DNA of 36,629 nucleotides, from NCBI GenBank assembly GCA_002428385.1, contig DIWB01000055.1, positions 3,139-39,767 on the forward strand, read 5' to 3'. A model generated the notes under the pieces. That model was not told the origin of the DNA. It worked only from the letters and a program-made list of their open reading frames with translations, and searched no databases. Positions 15,894 through 24,205 of this stretch are shown here, in pieces (position 1 is the stretch's first letter; each line of letters starts with the position of its first letter). The translations under genes and the position numbers were made by a program. The DNA comes from Bacteroidales bacterium UBA6117. GTDB taxonomy: Bacteria > Bacteroidota > Bacteroidia > Bacteroidales > VadinHA17.

Positions 15894-17296
15894 TAATAAA
15901 CTCCGCTTCCGTCCCAGCAATGCGTGCAGAGCTTTTCCTTGGGCAGTCCGATCGCCTTCACAAGGTCGTCGAGCCTCTGGTACATAAGGCTGTCGAGATC
16001 GAGCATTTCAGCAATCTTATCGACCATTTTAGCGTACTTTTCAGAGTCGGGATCGGAATATTCCTTAAGGTCGGTTGTTTCGCCCTCGAGAAGGAAAATT
16101 GCCTTTCGTCCGGCAAGCTCCATCGGAGTCCGCTACTGCGAGAAATTCAGAAACTCGCAGGGAAAAAGAAGGGGAGGACATGCAATACGCATATGCACTT
16201 TTGCGGCGCCCGATTTCCTGAGGTCAATTGTATTGTCCTTCAGCTGAGTGCCGCGAACAATGCTGTCGTCGAGGAACACCATTTTCTTGCCTTCGATGAC
16301 CTCCCTGTTCGGAATAAGTTTCATTTTTGCCACAAGATCCCTTTGCTCCTGCCTCTGGGGCATGAAGCTCCTTGGCCATGTGGGAGTGTATTTAGCATAT
16401 GCCCTTTTATAAGGAATCCTTTTCTCATTGCTGTAACCCATGGCATGTCCCACGCCGGAATCAGGAATACCGCAGGCGAAATCAACCTCGACATCGTCTC
16501 TTCTGGCAAGCGCTGCCCCGCATCTCAGGCGGCATTCATCAACATTTATCCCCTCATAATACGAAGGCGGATAGCCATAATACACCCACAGGAAGGCGCA
16601 AATCTGCAATTTGTCGCCAGGTTCCTTCAGCCTTGAATAACCATCAGCCGTAACGTGAACTATTTCGCCCGGACCAAGGAAGTACTCGGTTTCATAGCCG
16701 GTGTTTGGAAAGGAGCAGGTTTCAACCGCCACAGCATGACCCTGTTCATTACGGCCGATTACGACCGGGGTTCTTCCGAGTTTGTCGCGTGCAGCAATGA
16801 TTCCATTTTCAGTAAGTAAAAGAAGCGAACAGGATCCCCTGACATTATCAAACACATTTTCAATGCCTTCAACAAAATTATCCTTCTCAATTATAAGGTT
16901 TGCCAGGACCTCTGTCGGATTGATGTTGCCTTCGAAGTTCTCGGTGAAATGGTTTCGCTTATTAAGAAATCTGTCCTCCAGCTCTTCCAGGTTAAGCACA
17001 CGGCTGACTGTCACAATTGCAAACCTTCCAAGATGGGAATTGAACAGAATGGGCTGCGGATCAGTGTCACTGATTATTCCCATCCCTGAATTTCCCGAGA
17101 ACTCACCCAGTTCCTCCTCAAACTTACTCCTGAAATAGGCATTTTCGAGACTATGGATTGAGCGGCGGAATCCTTTGCCCGGGACAATAAAAACCATTCC
17201 GGCCCTTTTTGTACCCAGATGGGAATGATAATCGGTTCCGTAAAACACATCTGCAACGCAATCTTTCTTCGAAACAACACCAAAAAATCCACTCAT
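15893..17296 (-). pseudogene. PurF-like amidophosphoribosyltransferase paralogue with in-frame amber codon
   Basis: The frame is that of a class II amidotransferase/PRPP transferase of about 467 residues, but TAG at 16133-16135 cuts it after residue 387 (CEFLNFSQ-stop-RTPMELAGRKAI); 76 further codons continue in the same frame to the family-like end CTHCWDGSG. The PRPP loop VFLDDSIVRGTQ is intact. The glutaminase half is not normal: the N terminus is MSGFFGV, with Ser where PurF has its nucleophilic Cys, and the glutamine-binding HNGN is replaced by HLGR. This matches a Bacteroidota paralogue of PurF, annotated as amidophosphoribosyltransferase, whose true reaction is uncertain. The stop may be a real mutation, a base error, or a read-through site. 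A restart at the ATG at 16123 would give a separate C-terminal fragment. Confidence 0.8.
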
Positions 17297-17386
17297 CGTT
17301 CTGATAATTAATTACTTAATAACCTGTGAATCTGTGGTAAAATTAATCATTGGAACGGATTTTTATAATTATTTCAATGTTATTAT

Positions 17387-17394
17387 TACTTTTG
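17387..17394 (+). promoter_or_regulatory. TAnnTTTG -7 element upstream of the coiled-coil protein gene
   Basis: TACTTTTG is an exact match, 31 bases before the ATG at 17426, in an AT-rich leader. Confidence 0.5.
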
Positions 17395-17425
17395 TATTAT
17401 TATTTATTCAAATACAGGTAAATAA

Positions 17426-18331
17426 ATGACAGACACAGACACTTTCACCCCGGTAGAACAACCACAGAAAAAGAGTGCGCCGATAGCCATGATCTTTACG
17501 ACAGTTATTCTGGCGGCAGCTCTTATATTTCTGGTTGTGATGTACTTCGACCAAAAGAACAAGATGGTTGAAATAGAGACGGTCCTGACCCAGGAAAAAG
17601 ACTCCCTGGCAAATGAACTGAGGCTCATGGTCCATGGGTATGACACTCTTAAGACAGATAACGATACCCTGATGGCAAATCTGCAGAAGGAAAAGGATAG
17701 AATCGTTCAGTTACTGTCAATAAATGCATCAAACGTTCAATTGCTTAAAAAATACAGGGCTGAAATCGGGACGATGCGCGACATAATGAAAGGTTACATT
17801 GTTCAGATAGATTCCCTCAACACGATGAATCAGATGCTTATAGCTGAAAATATCGGCTTCAGGGAGCAGATAACCGAAGTTCAGAATTCGAATGTGGAGC
17901 TTACCAAAGTCAAGGAGGAGCTCACCTCGAAAGTAAGCGTGGCTTCGGTGATCCAGGCCAAGGATATCAGTGCCGTGACCCTGAACAAAAAAAGAAAGGA
18001 AACCAACAGGATAAACAACATCGACAAGCTCAGAATCTGTTTCACACTTCGTGAAAATCCGATCGCCGCAGCCGGTGAAAAAGAAGTGTTCATGAGGATT
18101 ATCAGGCCCGACTCGCTGGTGATCACAACAAGTCCTGATAATCTGTTCGACTTTAACGGAGACAAGCTCGTTTACTCGGCAACACGTCTGGTCGATTACA
18201 TGAACCAGGACATTGAAATGTGTATTTTCCTTGATAATACGGGAGACTTTATCGAAGGAACCTACAGTGTAGAGCTGTATCTTGAGAATAATTTAATTGG
18301 CCGGACAACCTTTGCCCTGGCCAGGAGATAA
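17426..18331 (+). CDS. Membrane-anchored coiled-coil protein of unknown function
   Basis: I do not recognise a named family. The 301-residue protein has a short Pro/Thr-rich cytoplasmic start, one membrane segment (about residues 19-42, PIAMIFTTVILAAALIFLVVM), a long helical region with heptad character and many Asn, Gln and Lys (about 45-170, likely a coiled coil), a basic stretch (LNKKRKETNR) and a C-terminal beta-rich domain of about 110 residues (RICFTLRENPIAAAGEKEVF to the end). The C-terminal domain would lie on the far side of the membrane. Its stop codon directly abuts that of the convergent hemW gene. Confidence 0.8.
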   Translation: MTDTDTFTPVEQPQKKSAPIAMIFTTVILAAALIFLVVMYFDQKNKMVEIETVLTQEKDSLANELRLMVHGYDTLKTDNDTLMANLQKEKDRIVQLLSINASNVQLLKKYRAEIGTMRDIMKGYIVQIDSLNTMNQMLIAENIGFREQITEVQNSNVELTKVKEELTSKVSVASVIQAKDISAVTLNKKRKETNRINNIDKLRICFTLRENPIAAAGEKEVFMRIIRPDSLVITTSPDNLFDFNGDKLVYSATRLVDYMNQDIEMCIFLDNTGDFIEGTYSVELYLENNLIGRTTFALARR

Positions 18332-19468
18332 TCACTTATCGACGGGAAGCATAAGCTCGGAGATTATATTATCCGAAATCATTTTACCCTGGTTCGTAAG
18401 GAGCAGGGTATTTTTTTCCTGTTTCATCAGGCCATAATCAATAAATTTGCCTGAAAGATTCTTTATATAATCATAACCCTCCTTGTCAAATGCCTCCTCG
18501 ACATAATCAAGGCTTATGCCCCACATGGTTCTCAGTGATGTCATTATATATTCATTGAACCGTGTTTTTTTGTCGAGTTCCTCAATATCAAAATCGAGGC
18601 AGCCGGAATCGACGGCCTTTATGTATTTCTTTACATCCCTTACATTCCATTGCCGCGAATAACCGTTAAAGGAATGGGCCGAAGGACCGAGGCCAAGGTA
18701 GCTGACCTGCTTCCAGTAATTCGAATTATGGACCGAGAGAAATCCGGGTAAGCCGAAATTTGAAATTTCATAATGGATGAATCCGGCAGTCCCTGCTTTT
18801 TCAATAAGAAGCTGAAACTGTGAAGCGCTTTCATCCTCGTCGATTTCAGAAAGGGCTCCCTTCTCCTTCATTTTACCGAGCATGGTACCGGGCTCTATTG
18901 TAAGATGATAGGCCGACAGGTGCTTTATATTGTATGAGAAGCTTATATCAAGGTTTGAGGCCCAGTGAGAGGTAAGCATTCCCGGGATCCCGTAAATAAG
19001 ATCGATTGTTACATTGTCATATCCTGCATCGAATATCTTATCGAGGGCTATTGCAGCCGCGGAGGCCGTATGGCGCCTGTTCATGAACTTAAGGTCCTGC
19101 TCTCTCCACGACTGAATGCCAATGCTTATCCGGTTGACAATTGTCTTCTTAAGACCATCCAGAAAGTCGTCATTAACGTCGTCGGGATTAAGCTCTATTG
19201 TAACTTCAGGCTTTTCGCCGATCCTGAAATTCCTGCTTATATTATTCAGAATATTTTTTATCTCGGAGGGCTCAAGCACAGATGGCGTCCCGCCACCTAT
19301 ATAGATGGTTGAAACGGCCTGGTTTCCAAGGTAATCGCGGCGAAGGAAAGCTTCGCGGTTAAGGGCGTCAATGTACTGCCTGTTATCCGATTGCGATATT
19401 ATATGGTAGAAGTCACAATACGAACAAAGCTTCTTGCAAAAAGGGATATGGATATAAATGCCTGCCAT
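18332..19468 (-). CDS. hemW: Radical SAM heme chaperone HemW
   Basis: The 378-residue protein begins AGIYIHIPFCKKLCSYCDFY, with the radical SAM cysteines at 11, 15 and 18 (CX3CX2C), and continues with the family motifs IYIGGGTPS, RISIGIQSW, NVTIDLIYGIPG and the C-terminal HemW domain. HemW is a heme chaperone that was long annotated as oxygen-independent coproporphyrinogen III oxidase; it lacks the extra cysteine of true HemN near the N terminus, and the length favours HemW. It acts in the cytoplasm, delivering heme to respiratory proteins. No overlapping partner; it converges with the coiled-coil gene with no spacer. Confidence 0.93.
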   Translation of the reverse strand: MAGIYIHIPFCKKLCSYCDFYHIISQSDNRQYIDALNREAFLRRDYLGNQAVSTIYIGGGTPSVLEPSEIKNILNNISRNFRIGEKPEVTIELNPDDVNDDFLDGLKKTIVNRISIGIQSWREQDLKFMNRRHTASAAAIALDKIFDAGYDNVTIDLIYGIPGMLTSHWASNLDISFSYNIKHLSAYHLTIEPGTMLGKMKEKGALSEIDEDESASQFQLLIEKAGTAGFIHYEISNFGLPGFLSVHNSNYWKQVSYLGLGPSAHSFNGYSRQWNVRDVKKYIKAVDSGCLDFDIEELDKKTRFNEYIMTSLRTMWGISLDYVEEAFDKEGYDYIKNLSGKFIDYGLMKQEKNTLLLTNQGKMISDNIISELMLPVDK

Positions 19469-19519
19469 CTTGATTGTATGAATCGTTTAAATTTATAAAG
19501 AAAATATCATTCTATTGTC

Positions 19520-19527
19520 TATTTTTG
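19520..19527 (+). promoter_or_regulatory. TAnnTTTG -7 element that fixes the VanZ-like start
   Basis: TATTTTTG lies 15 bases before the ATG at 19543. Transcription from it would begin after the upstream alternative start (19474), so it supports the shorter protein. Confidence 0.5.
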
Positions 19528-19542
19528 TTCCAAACTGTCAAT

Positions 19543-19935
19543 ATGATACAGAAGAATAAGTTTTCGATTCTGATTTCCCTGCTTATTTTATATCTGAGCC
19601 TTGCCAATGCAAGCACTTTTGAGAAGGCAGGTTTTTTTGATATAAAATATCTTGACAAATTTGTGCATTTCGGTCTGTATTTTCTGTTTATGGGTGTAAT
19701 TATTCTAGAACACCGTCAGCTTTTTTCAAACACCCGCCAGATAATTATTGTGGCTCTTATTCCGGTAGTATTCGGCGCCATGCTGGAGATTGCCCAGTCG
19801 GGATTCACCGACACCCGGAAGGCTGATGTGCTGGATATAATGTTCAATACTGCAGGTACCGCCACTGCAGTCTGTCTGTGGCTTTTCTACGATCCTTACT
19901 ACAAAAGGAAAAAATCAGATGAAGATATCGTCTGA
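19543..19935 (+). CDS. VanZ-like family membrane protein
   Basis: Start chosen at 19543 (130 residues) because a TAnnTTTG promoter element lies inside the longer frame and the protein then begins with its first membrane segment. Four hydrophobic segments are visible, with the VanZ-like signature DKFVHFGLYFLFMGVIIL near residue 40 and GAMLEIAQSGFTDTRKADVLDIMFNTAG. VanZ-like proteins are small membrane proteins of largely unknown role; the name comes from teicoplanin resistance in enterococci, and resistance should not be inferred here. The last 21 bases overlap the end of the convergent Rrf2 gene. Confidence 0.82.
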   Translation: MIQKNKFSILISLLILYLSLANASTFEKAGFFDIKYLDKFVHFGLYFLFMGVIILEHRQLFSNTRQIIIVALIPVVFGAMLEIAQSGFTDTRKADVLDIMFNTAGTATAVCLWLFYDPYYKRKKSDEDIV

Positions 19936-20352
19936 TGTATCAGCAACCCTGGCAAGTTCAGCAATTGTTTTGTTCCTGAACAAAGTATCAATATTCGAAC
20001 GTATTACTGAATAATCATCATGAACGGGACAAGCCTTCCTGCTTTTCCTCACATCATTGCAGGCACCGTCGTGAATCAGACAATTTTTGAACAGGTTGTC
20101 CCCGTCGATGATCTTCACAATATCGAGCATCGTAATTGATTCCGGCTTTTTCTTCAGGGTGAATCCGCCGTTGGGTCCCTTTACCGAATTAAGGATTTTT
20201 TGTTTTGCCAGCTGCTGCAGGATTTTTGCCAGAAAAGGAGAAGGCAGACCAAGGTCCTTTGATATCTCCCTGATGCCTATATTGTTTCTGGTATGCCTGC
20301 TTGCCAGATACACTACCGCCCGGATCCCGTATTTGCAGGAGTTTGAAAGCAT
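19915..20352 (-). CDS. Rrf2 family transcriptional regulator
   Basis: This is a 145-residue winged-helix regulator: MLSNSCKYGIRAVVYLAS, IGIREISKDLGLPSPFLAKILQQLAKQKIL (DNA-binding helices), SVKGPNGGFTL (wing). Three cysteines at 91, 98 and 108 lie where IscR and NsrR hold a [2Fe-2S] or [4Fe-4S] cluster, although the spacing (CX6CX9C) is not identical to either; a redox- or nitric-oxide-sensing role is plausible but not proven. The ATG begins one base after the rpiB stop codon, so the two are co-transcribed. Targets are not visible in the sequence. Confidence 0.9.
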   Translation of the reverse strand: MLSNSCKYGIRAVVYLASRHTRNNIGIREISKDLGLPSPFLAKILQQLAKQKILNSVKGPNGGFTLKKKPESITMLDIVKIIDGDNLFKNCLIHDGACNDVRKSRKACPVHDDYSVIRSNIDTLFRNKTIAELARVADTSDDIFI

Positions 20353-20353
20353 A

Positions 20354-20827
20354 TCAATACATTTTTAAAGGGATCTTGTTGATCCTTCTTTTATGCCGGC
20401 CACCTTCAAACTCAGTTTCCAGGAATCCCCTGACAATCAGAAATGCTTCTGACTCGTTAATGAACCTGGCAGGAAGTGCACAAATATTTGCATCATTGTG
20501 CTTCCTTGCAAGTTTTGCGATCTCCTCGTTCCAGCACAGGGCGCTTCTTATGCCCTGATGCTTGTTCACGGTCATGTTGATTCCGTTTCCGGTTCCGCAA
20601 ATTGAAATTCCAAGATCACATTCACCGTTAGCCACAGCAAGGGCCAGGGGATGTCCGAAATCAGGATAATCATCCGTTTCCTCGTACTTAAGACTGCCTA
20701 AGTCCTTGATTTCAAAATTGTTCTTTTTGAGTAATCCGATAATCTTCTCTTTCAGATAGAAACCTGCATGATCGGAAGCGATGGCAATTTTCTTCTTTTT
20801 CACCCTGATTGTTTTAAGTGTGACCAA
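20354..20827 (-). CDS. rpiB: Ribose 5-phosphate isomerase B
   Basis: The 157-residue protein has SDHAGFYLKEKI, the catalytic-type cysteine in SICGTGNGINM (Cys77), the HNDAN segment with its histidine, and RFINESEAFLIVRGFLETEFEGGRH at the C-terminal end, all typical of RpiB/LacAB. It interconverts ribose 5-phosphate and ribulose 5-phosphate in the pentose phosphate pathway. Ten basic N-terminal residues (MVTLKTIRVKKKK) precede the usual start of the family; a shorter start is not available, so this may be a natural extension. It is co-transcribed with the downstream Rrf2 regulator. Confidence 0.94.
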   Translation of the reverse strand: MVTLKTIRVKKKKIAIASDHAGFYLKEKIIGLLKKNNFEIKDLGSLKYEETDDYPDFGHPLALAVANGECDLGISICGTGNGINMTVNKHQGIRSALCWNEEIAKLARKHNDANICALPARFINESEAFLIVRGFLETEFEGGRHKRRINKIPLKMY

Positions 20828-21029
20828 GACAACAAATTAAAACAATTGAACAGACAAAAGAAAATAATATGATTTTATCTTTTAATTTTTATATGAACCA
20901 ATGAAGCTATTCTTCGTACACACCCTGATTAATGAAATTATTTACATCCACAATTAACCCATATCCTTTTTATTAGCCCATGAAGATTGAATGTCATCCC
21001 AGATTATTCCACCCCCCAACCACTCCGTG

Positions 21030-21135
21030 ACCAGCGCCGAAGTACTATCCTGCCTGTCTTTGGGGGCGCAAGGGGTTGGACCCAACCGGCAGGAAAGTAT
21101 CTCAGAAATGGCCACAGGGGGCAGGACGGCTGACC
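21030..21135. ncRNA. Candidate structured RNA in the rpiB-nadA gap
   Basis: TACTATCCTGCC (21043-21054) pairs with GGCAGGAAAGTA (21088-21099) with one mismatch, enclosing GGTT/AACC (21074-21077 with 21084-21087), which stacks directly on it. CAGC (21032-21035) can pair with GCTG (21129-21132) to close the domain. I could not match this to RNase P, tmRNA, SRP RNA, 6S or a known riboswitch. The strand is undecided. The short frame of 76 codons across it (20954-21184, minus) has no recognisable product. Confidence 0.4.
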
Positions 21136-21607
21136 AACTGTAGAAATATTCTTTCCGGGATAATAATGAAATCATGTTATCCAATTGTTAACAACCCCTT
21201 AATCACCCGTTTCTTTTTGCTGATAACATCAGGGTTATTAACCACCGGTAGTTAATTTCGTCTGGTCCCGGTTTCTTTTAAAAAGTTTTTATTGAATTAA
21301 CAGGATATGTAAACCTTTAATGAACATCAAAACCTGATTTTTTGTTGAACAACCGTCATTTGAAACCTTGTTTTAACAGTTGTTAATATTTTCGTTAATT
21401 TGCTGATATTCAAAAATGGTATATTTTTTGAGCTGTTGAAAAGATGTTCGCCGGATAATAATTTCATGAAATAAAAGACAAATCAGATATTTGTTTTAAC
21501 ACAATTAACAGCACATCATAAAAACCATTAAATATTAAAAATTTCTATAGTTAATAATAATAAAAATATCAGGCTGATAAAATGACGGGACTTAAGAAAT
21601 TGGTTGC

Positions 21608-21615
21608 TATTTTTG
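21608..21615 (+). promoter_or_regulatory. TAnnTTTG -7 element upstream of nadA
   Basis: TATTTTTG matches exactly and lies 51 bases before the nadA ATG at 21667. Confidence 0.45.
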
Positions 21616-21666
21616 AAATGAAATCCAAAGATAGATAAACCGTCTTATTTATAGAATAACGGGCAG

Positions 21667-22620
21667 ATGAAAGAAAAGGATAACACGGAGCTGGTCTCAA
21701 GCATAATGGAGCTTAAAAAGAAGAAGAATGCAATAATTCTTGCTCATTATTATCAGACCGGCGATATACAGGATATAGCAGATTTTATCGGCGACAGTCT
21801 TGCCCTGTCGCAAAAAGCCGCCGATAACGACGCTGACATAATACTTTTCGCCGGTGTTAGGTTTATGGCTGAAACGGCGAAAATACTGGCGCCTGATAAA
21901 AAGGTTCTTATACCCGACATGGAGGCAGGATGCTCCCTGGCCGATTCATGCGATCCGGTCGAATTCAAAAAGTTCATAAGTGATAATCCCGGAAGGACAG
22001 TTGTGACATATGTTAACACCAACATCGATATTAAGGTTCTTTCACATATTGCATGCACTTCTACAAATGCTGTTCAGATAATTGAATCTCTTCCTGAAGG
22101 TGAAAAAATACTTTTTGGTCCCGACAGAAACCTTGGAAATTACATTCTTAACAAGACAGGCCGCGATATCGTGGTATGGAACGGAGCATGCCATGTCCAT
22201 GAGGAGTTTTCACTGGAGGCAATACTGAAACTGAAAAAAGAAAATCCTGGCGCAAAAGTAATAGTTCATCCTGAATGTGAACTTCCTGTAAGAATGATTG
22301 CCGATTTCATCGGTTCTACTTCGGCATTGCTGAAATTCACTTCCACGGATAATTCTTCCTCATATATTGTGGCAACCGAACCGGGAATAATTCATCAGAT
22401 GATTAAAAAGAATCCTGGAAAAAAATTCATACCGGCGCCTCCGAAAGATTCCACCTGCGGTTGCAGCGAGTGCAACTTTATGAAAATGATCACCCTGGAA
22501 AAAATATACAGGTGCCTGAAAGATGAAGAACCTGAGATTAGGATAGATCGCAGGATTCTTGCGAAGGCGCGTAAGCCGATAATAAGGATGATGGAAATGT
22601 CTGAAAAACTTGGATTGTAA
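21667..22620 (+). CDS. nadA: Quinolinate synthase
   Basis: NadA condenses iminoaspartate with dihydroxyacetone phosphate to quinolinate in NAD synthesis and carries a [4Fe-4S] cluster. The 317-residue protein keeps the family features: AHYYQTGDIQDIADFIGDSL, the cluster cysteines in EAGCSLAD (Cys89), NGACHVH (Cys175) and the C-terminal CGCSEC group (264-269), and HPEC. The other genes of the pathway (nadB, nadC) are not in the window. The gene is followed after one base by the MORN-repeat gene, so they probably share a transcript. Confidence 0.95.
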   Translation: MKEKDNTELVSSIMELKKKKNAIILAHYYQTGDIQDIADFIGDSLALSQKAADNDADIILFAGVRFMAETAKILAPDKKVLIPDMEAGCSLADSCDPVEFKKFISDNPGRTVVTYVNTNIDIKVLSHIACTSTNAVQIIESLPEGEKILFGPDRNLGNYILNKTGRDIVVWNGACHVHEEFSLEAILKLKKENPGAKVIVHPECELPVRMIADFIGSTSALLKFTSTDNSSSYIVATEPGIIHQMIKKNPGKKFIPAPPKDSTCGCSECNFMKMITLEKIYRCLKDEEPEIRIDRRILAKARKPIIRMMEMSEKLGL

Positions 22621-22621
22621 A

Positions 22622-24175
22622 ATGAAGAGGATTTTGTTGTTTTGTGTTATTTTATTAACAGGACTGTACGCCCGGGGACAGTCCGGCGGTGTTCTGCAGG
22701 ACGGTTACCAGGTATTCAAATATCCAAACGGAACCATTTCGAGCGAGGGAATTATAAGGAACGGAAAACCTGACGGATTCTGGAAGAGCTATTATGTAAC
22801 CGGAATAAAAAAGTCGGAAGGAAAATACAACAATTTTCAGCTCGACAGCGTATGGGTGTTTTTTGACCAGGCTGGCGACACTATTGAAAAAATTAATTAC
22901 CTGTTCGGAAAAAGGAACGGTTATTCCTTCAAGTATAAAAAGGATCCATCTGCAGGACTCTACGTTCAGACACAGGAGCTTTATGCCGGTGACAGGAAGG
23001 AAGGAATGGCTTATTCCTATTTTCCTGATGGTAAAATCCAGCAGACAATAGCCTACAACGGCGGAAAAAAGGAAGGTTTGTCGAAGGAGTTCGACATCGA
23101 AGGCAATGTGATAACCATCCTGGAATACAACAATGATTTCCTTGTAAGCAGGGAAAGGATTAACAGGGTTGATGGAAAAGGCCTTAAACAGGGCGTATGG
23201 AAAGACTTCTATCCTTCAGGAAATGTAAAAACGGAAAAGAACTACCGCGACGACCTTCTTCACGGATATTTCAAGGAGTATGACAACAGGGGAGTCCTTG
23301 TAATGACCATGTTGTACGACAGTGGATCAATAGTAAAGTCGGAAGTGGAAGATCAGCCTGATATTGAGATAGAAAACAAGTATGATGAAAACAACCGGCT
23401 TGTTTACAGCGGTCCGTTCAGAAATAAGGTTCCGGTCGGGGTTCACAGGGAATACGGTGCCGACGGAAAAGTAACGAATGCCTTCGTATACAATGATAAC
23501 GGCCTTCTTATTTCAGAGGGAATTGTAGACGAAGCAGGGCGTTTTAACGGCAAGTGGAAGGATCTGTATCCCGACGGAAAGGTTCAGGCTGAAGGTCAGT
23601 ACACCGATAACAGGCGGACCGGACTGTGGAAGTTTTATAACAGCAGGGGAAACCTAGAGCAGACGGGTTCCTACAATAACGGCAGGCCTGACGGATTGTG
23701 GAAATGGTATTACGGAGACGGGTCAATTCTGAGGGAGGAAGAATATTTCCAGGGGCAGCGCGATGGCGAATACAGCGAGTATTCACCTGATGGAAAGATA
23801 ATAGCGCAGGGAGTTTACACCGACGGCGAAAAGAACGGAGCCTGGAAATATGATACGGGCGACAACACCGAGGAGGGAAAATATATTGTAGGTTTGCGCG
23901 ACGGATTATGGAAATCATATTATCCCGACGGTACTCTGAGGTTCAAGGGAAATTACATACAGGGCAATCCCGACGGTCAGCTGACCTATTACTACGATAA
24001 CGGCAGGGTGAAGGAAGAGCAGTTTTACAGAACGGGAATCAGACAGAGGACATGGAAGAAGTATGACGAGGATGGCAATCAGGTTATGATGATAACTTAC
24101 AAGGACGATGTTGAGATAAGCATTAACGGGGTCAAGATTGAACTTCCGGAGAGAGATGTGAAACTTATTAAATAA
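22622..24175 (+). CDS. MORN-repeat (YwqK-type) secreted protein
   Basis: Start set at the ATG at 22622 (517 residues), one base after the nadA stop, so that the protein opens with a signal peptide (MKRILLFCVILLTGLYARGQ). The rest is about fifteen to twenty repeats of 22-24 residues with the MORN_2 pattern, roughly G.W..YY.DG....EG.Y..G...G (for example GLWKWYYGDGSILREEEYFQG, TDGEKNGAWKYDTGDN, GLRDGLWKSYYPDG). These are often auto-annotated as a YwqK antitoxin, for which there is no support here. The fold is a repetitive beta structure and the protein is probably periplasmic or surface-exposed; function unknown. Confidence 0.85.
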   Translation: MKRILLFCVILLTGLYARGQSGGVLQDGYQVFKYPNGTISSEGIIRNGKPDGFWKSYYVTGIKKSEGKYNNFQLDSVWVFFDQAGDTIEKINYLFGKRNGYSFKYKKDPSAGLYVQTQELYAGDRKEGMAYSYFPDGKIQQTIAYNGGKKEGLSKEFDIEGNVITILEYNNDFLVSRERINRVDGKGLKQGVWKDFYPSGNVKTEKNYRDDLLHGYFKEYDNRGVLVMTMLYDSGSIVKSEVEDQPDIEIENKYDENNRLVYSGPFRNKVPVGVHREYGADGKVTNAFVYNDNGLLISEGIVDEAGRFNGKWKDLYPDGKVQAEGQYTDNRRTGLWKFYNSRGNLEQTGSYNNGRPDGLWKWYYGDGSILREEEYFQGQRDGEYSEYSPDGKIIAQGVYTDGEKNGAWKYDTGDNTEEGKYIVGLRDGLWKSYYPDGTLRFKGNYIQGNPDGQLTYYYDNGRVKEEQFYRTGIRQRTWKKYDEDGNQVMMITYKDDVEISINGVKIELPERDVKLIK

Positions 24176-24183
24176 GAATACAA

Positions 24184-24204
24184 CTGCCGGCAGGCAGCGT
24201 TTTT
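24184..24204 (+). terminator. Weak terminator-like hairpin before ruvB
   Basis: CTGCC (24184-24188) and GGCAG (24193-24197) form a five-base stem with loop GGCA, followed by CG and five T. The stem is short and the T-run reaches to one base before the ruvB start, so this may be attenuation or chance. Confidence 0.25.
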
Positions 24205-24205
24205 G

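Larger units (their letters stand above)
20828..21666. other. 839-bp intergenic region, AT-rich with a GC-rich block
   Basis: This is the longest gene-free stretch in the window. It lies between the starts of rpiB (minus) and nadA (plus). Most of it is AT-rich, with many TTAAC and AATTAAC motifs. The block at about 20990-21150 stands out as GC-rich and can fold (separate entry). I looked for DnaA-box clusters: TTATCCAAT at 21177-21185 is a poor single match, so an origin is not called. A promoter element for nadA lies at the right end. Confidence 0.7.

Noticed and set aside
15893..17296. Recoded amber codon (pyrrolysine or a reassigned code)
   Set aside because: TAG ends several genes normally here and there is no sign of pyl genes in the window. 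A single mutation or base error is simpler.
19543..19935. Glycopeptide resistance gene
   Set aside because: The VanZ-like fold is widespread in small membrane proteins; no other van genes are present.
20954..21184. 76-residue protein on the minus strand in the rpiB-nadA gap
   Set aside because: No family likeness, no promoter element or ribosome-binding site, and it covers the GC-rich foldable block.
20828..21666. Replication origin in the AT-rich gap
   Set aside because: Only one poor DnaA-box match (TTATCCAAT) was seen and no cluster; neighbours rpiB and nadA are not origin markers. The parS-like site at 36404 is better evidence for origin proximity but is 15 kb away.
22622..24175. Toxin-antitoxin system suggested by the YwqK-like repeats
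   Set aside because: The likeness is only to MORN repeats; no toxin gene is adjacent and the protein has a signal peptide.
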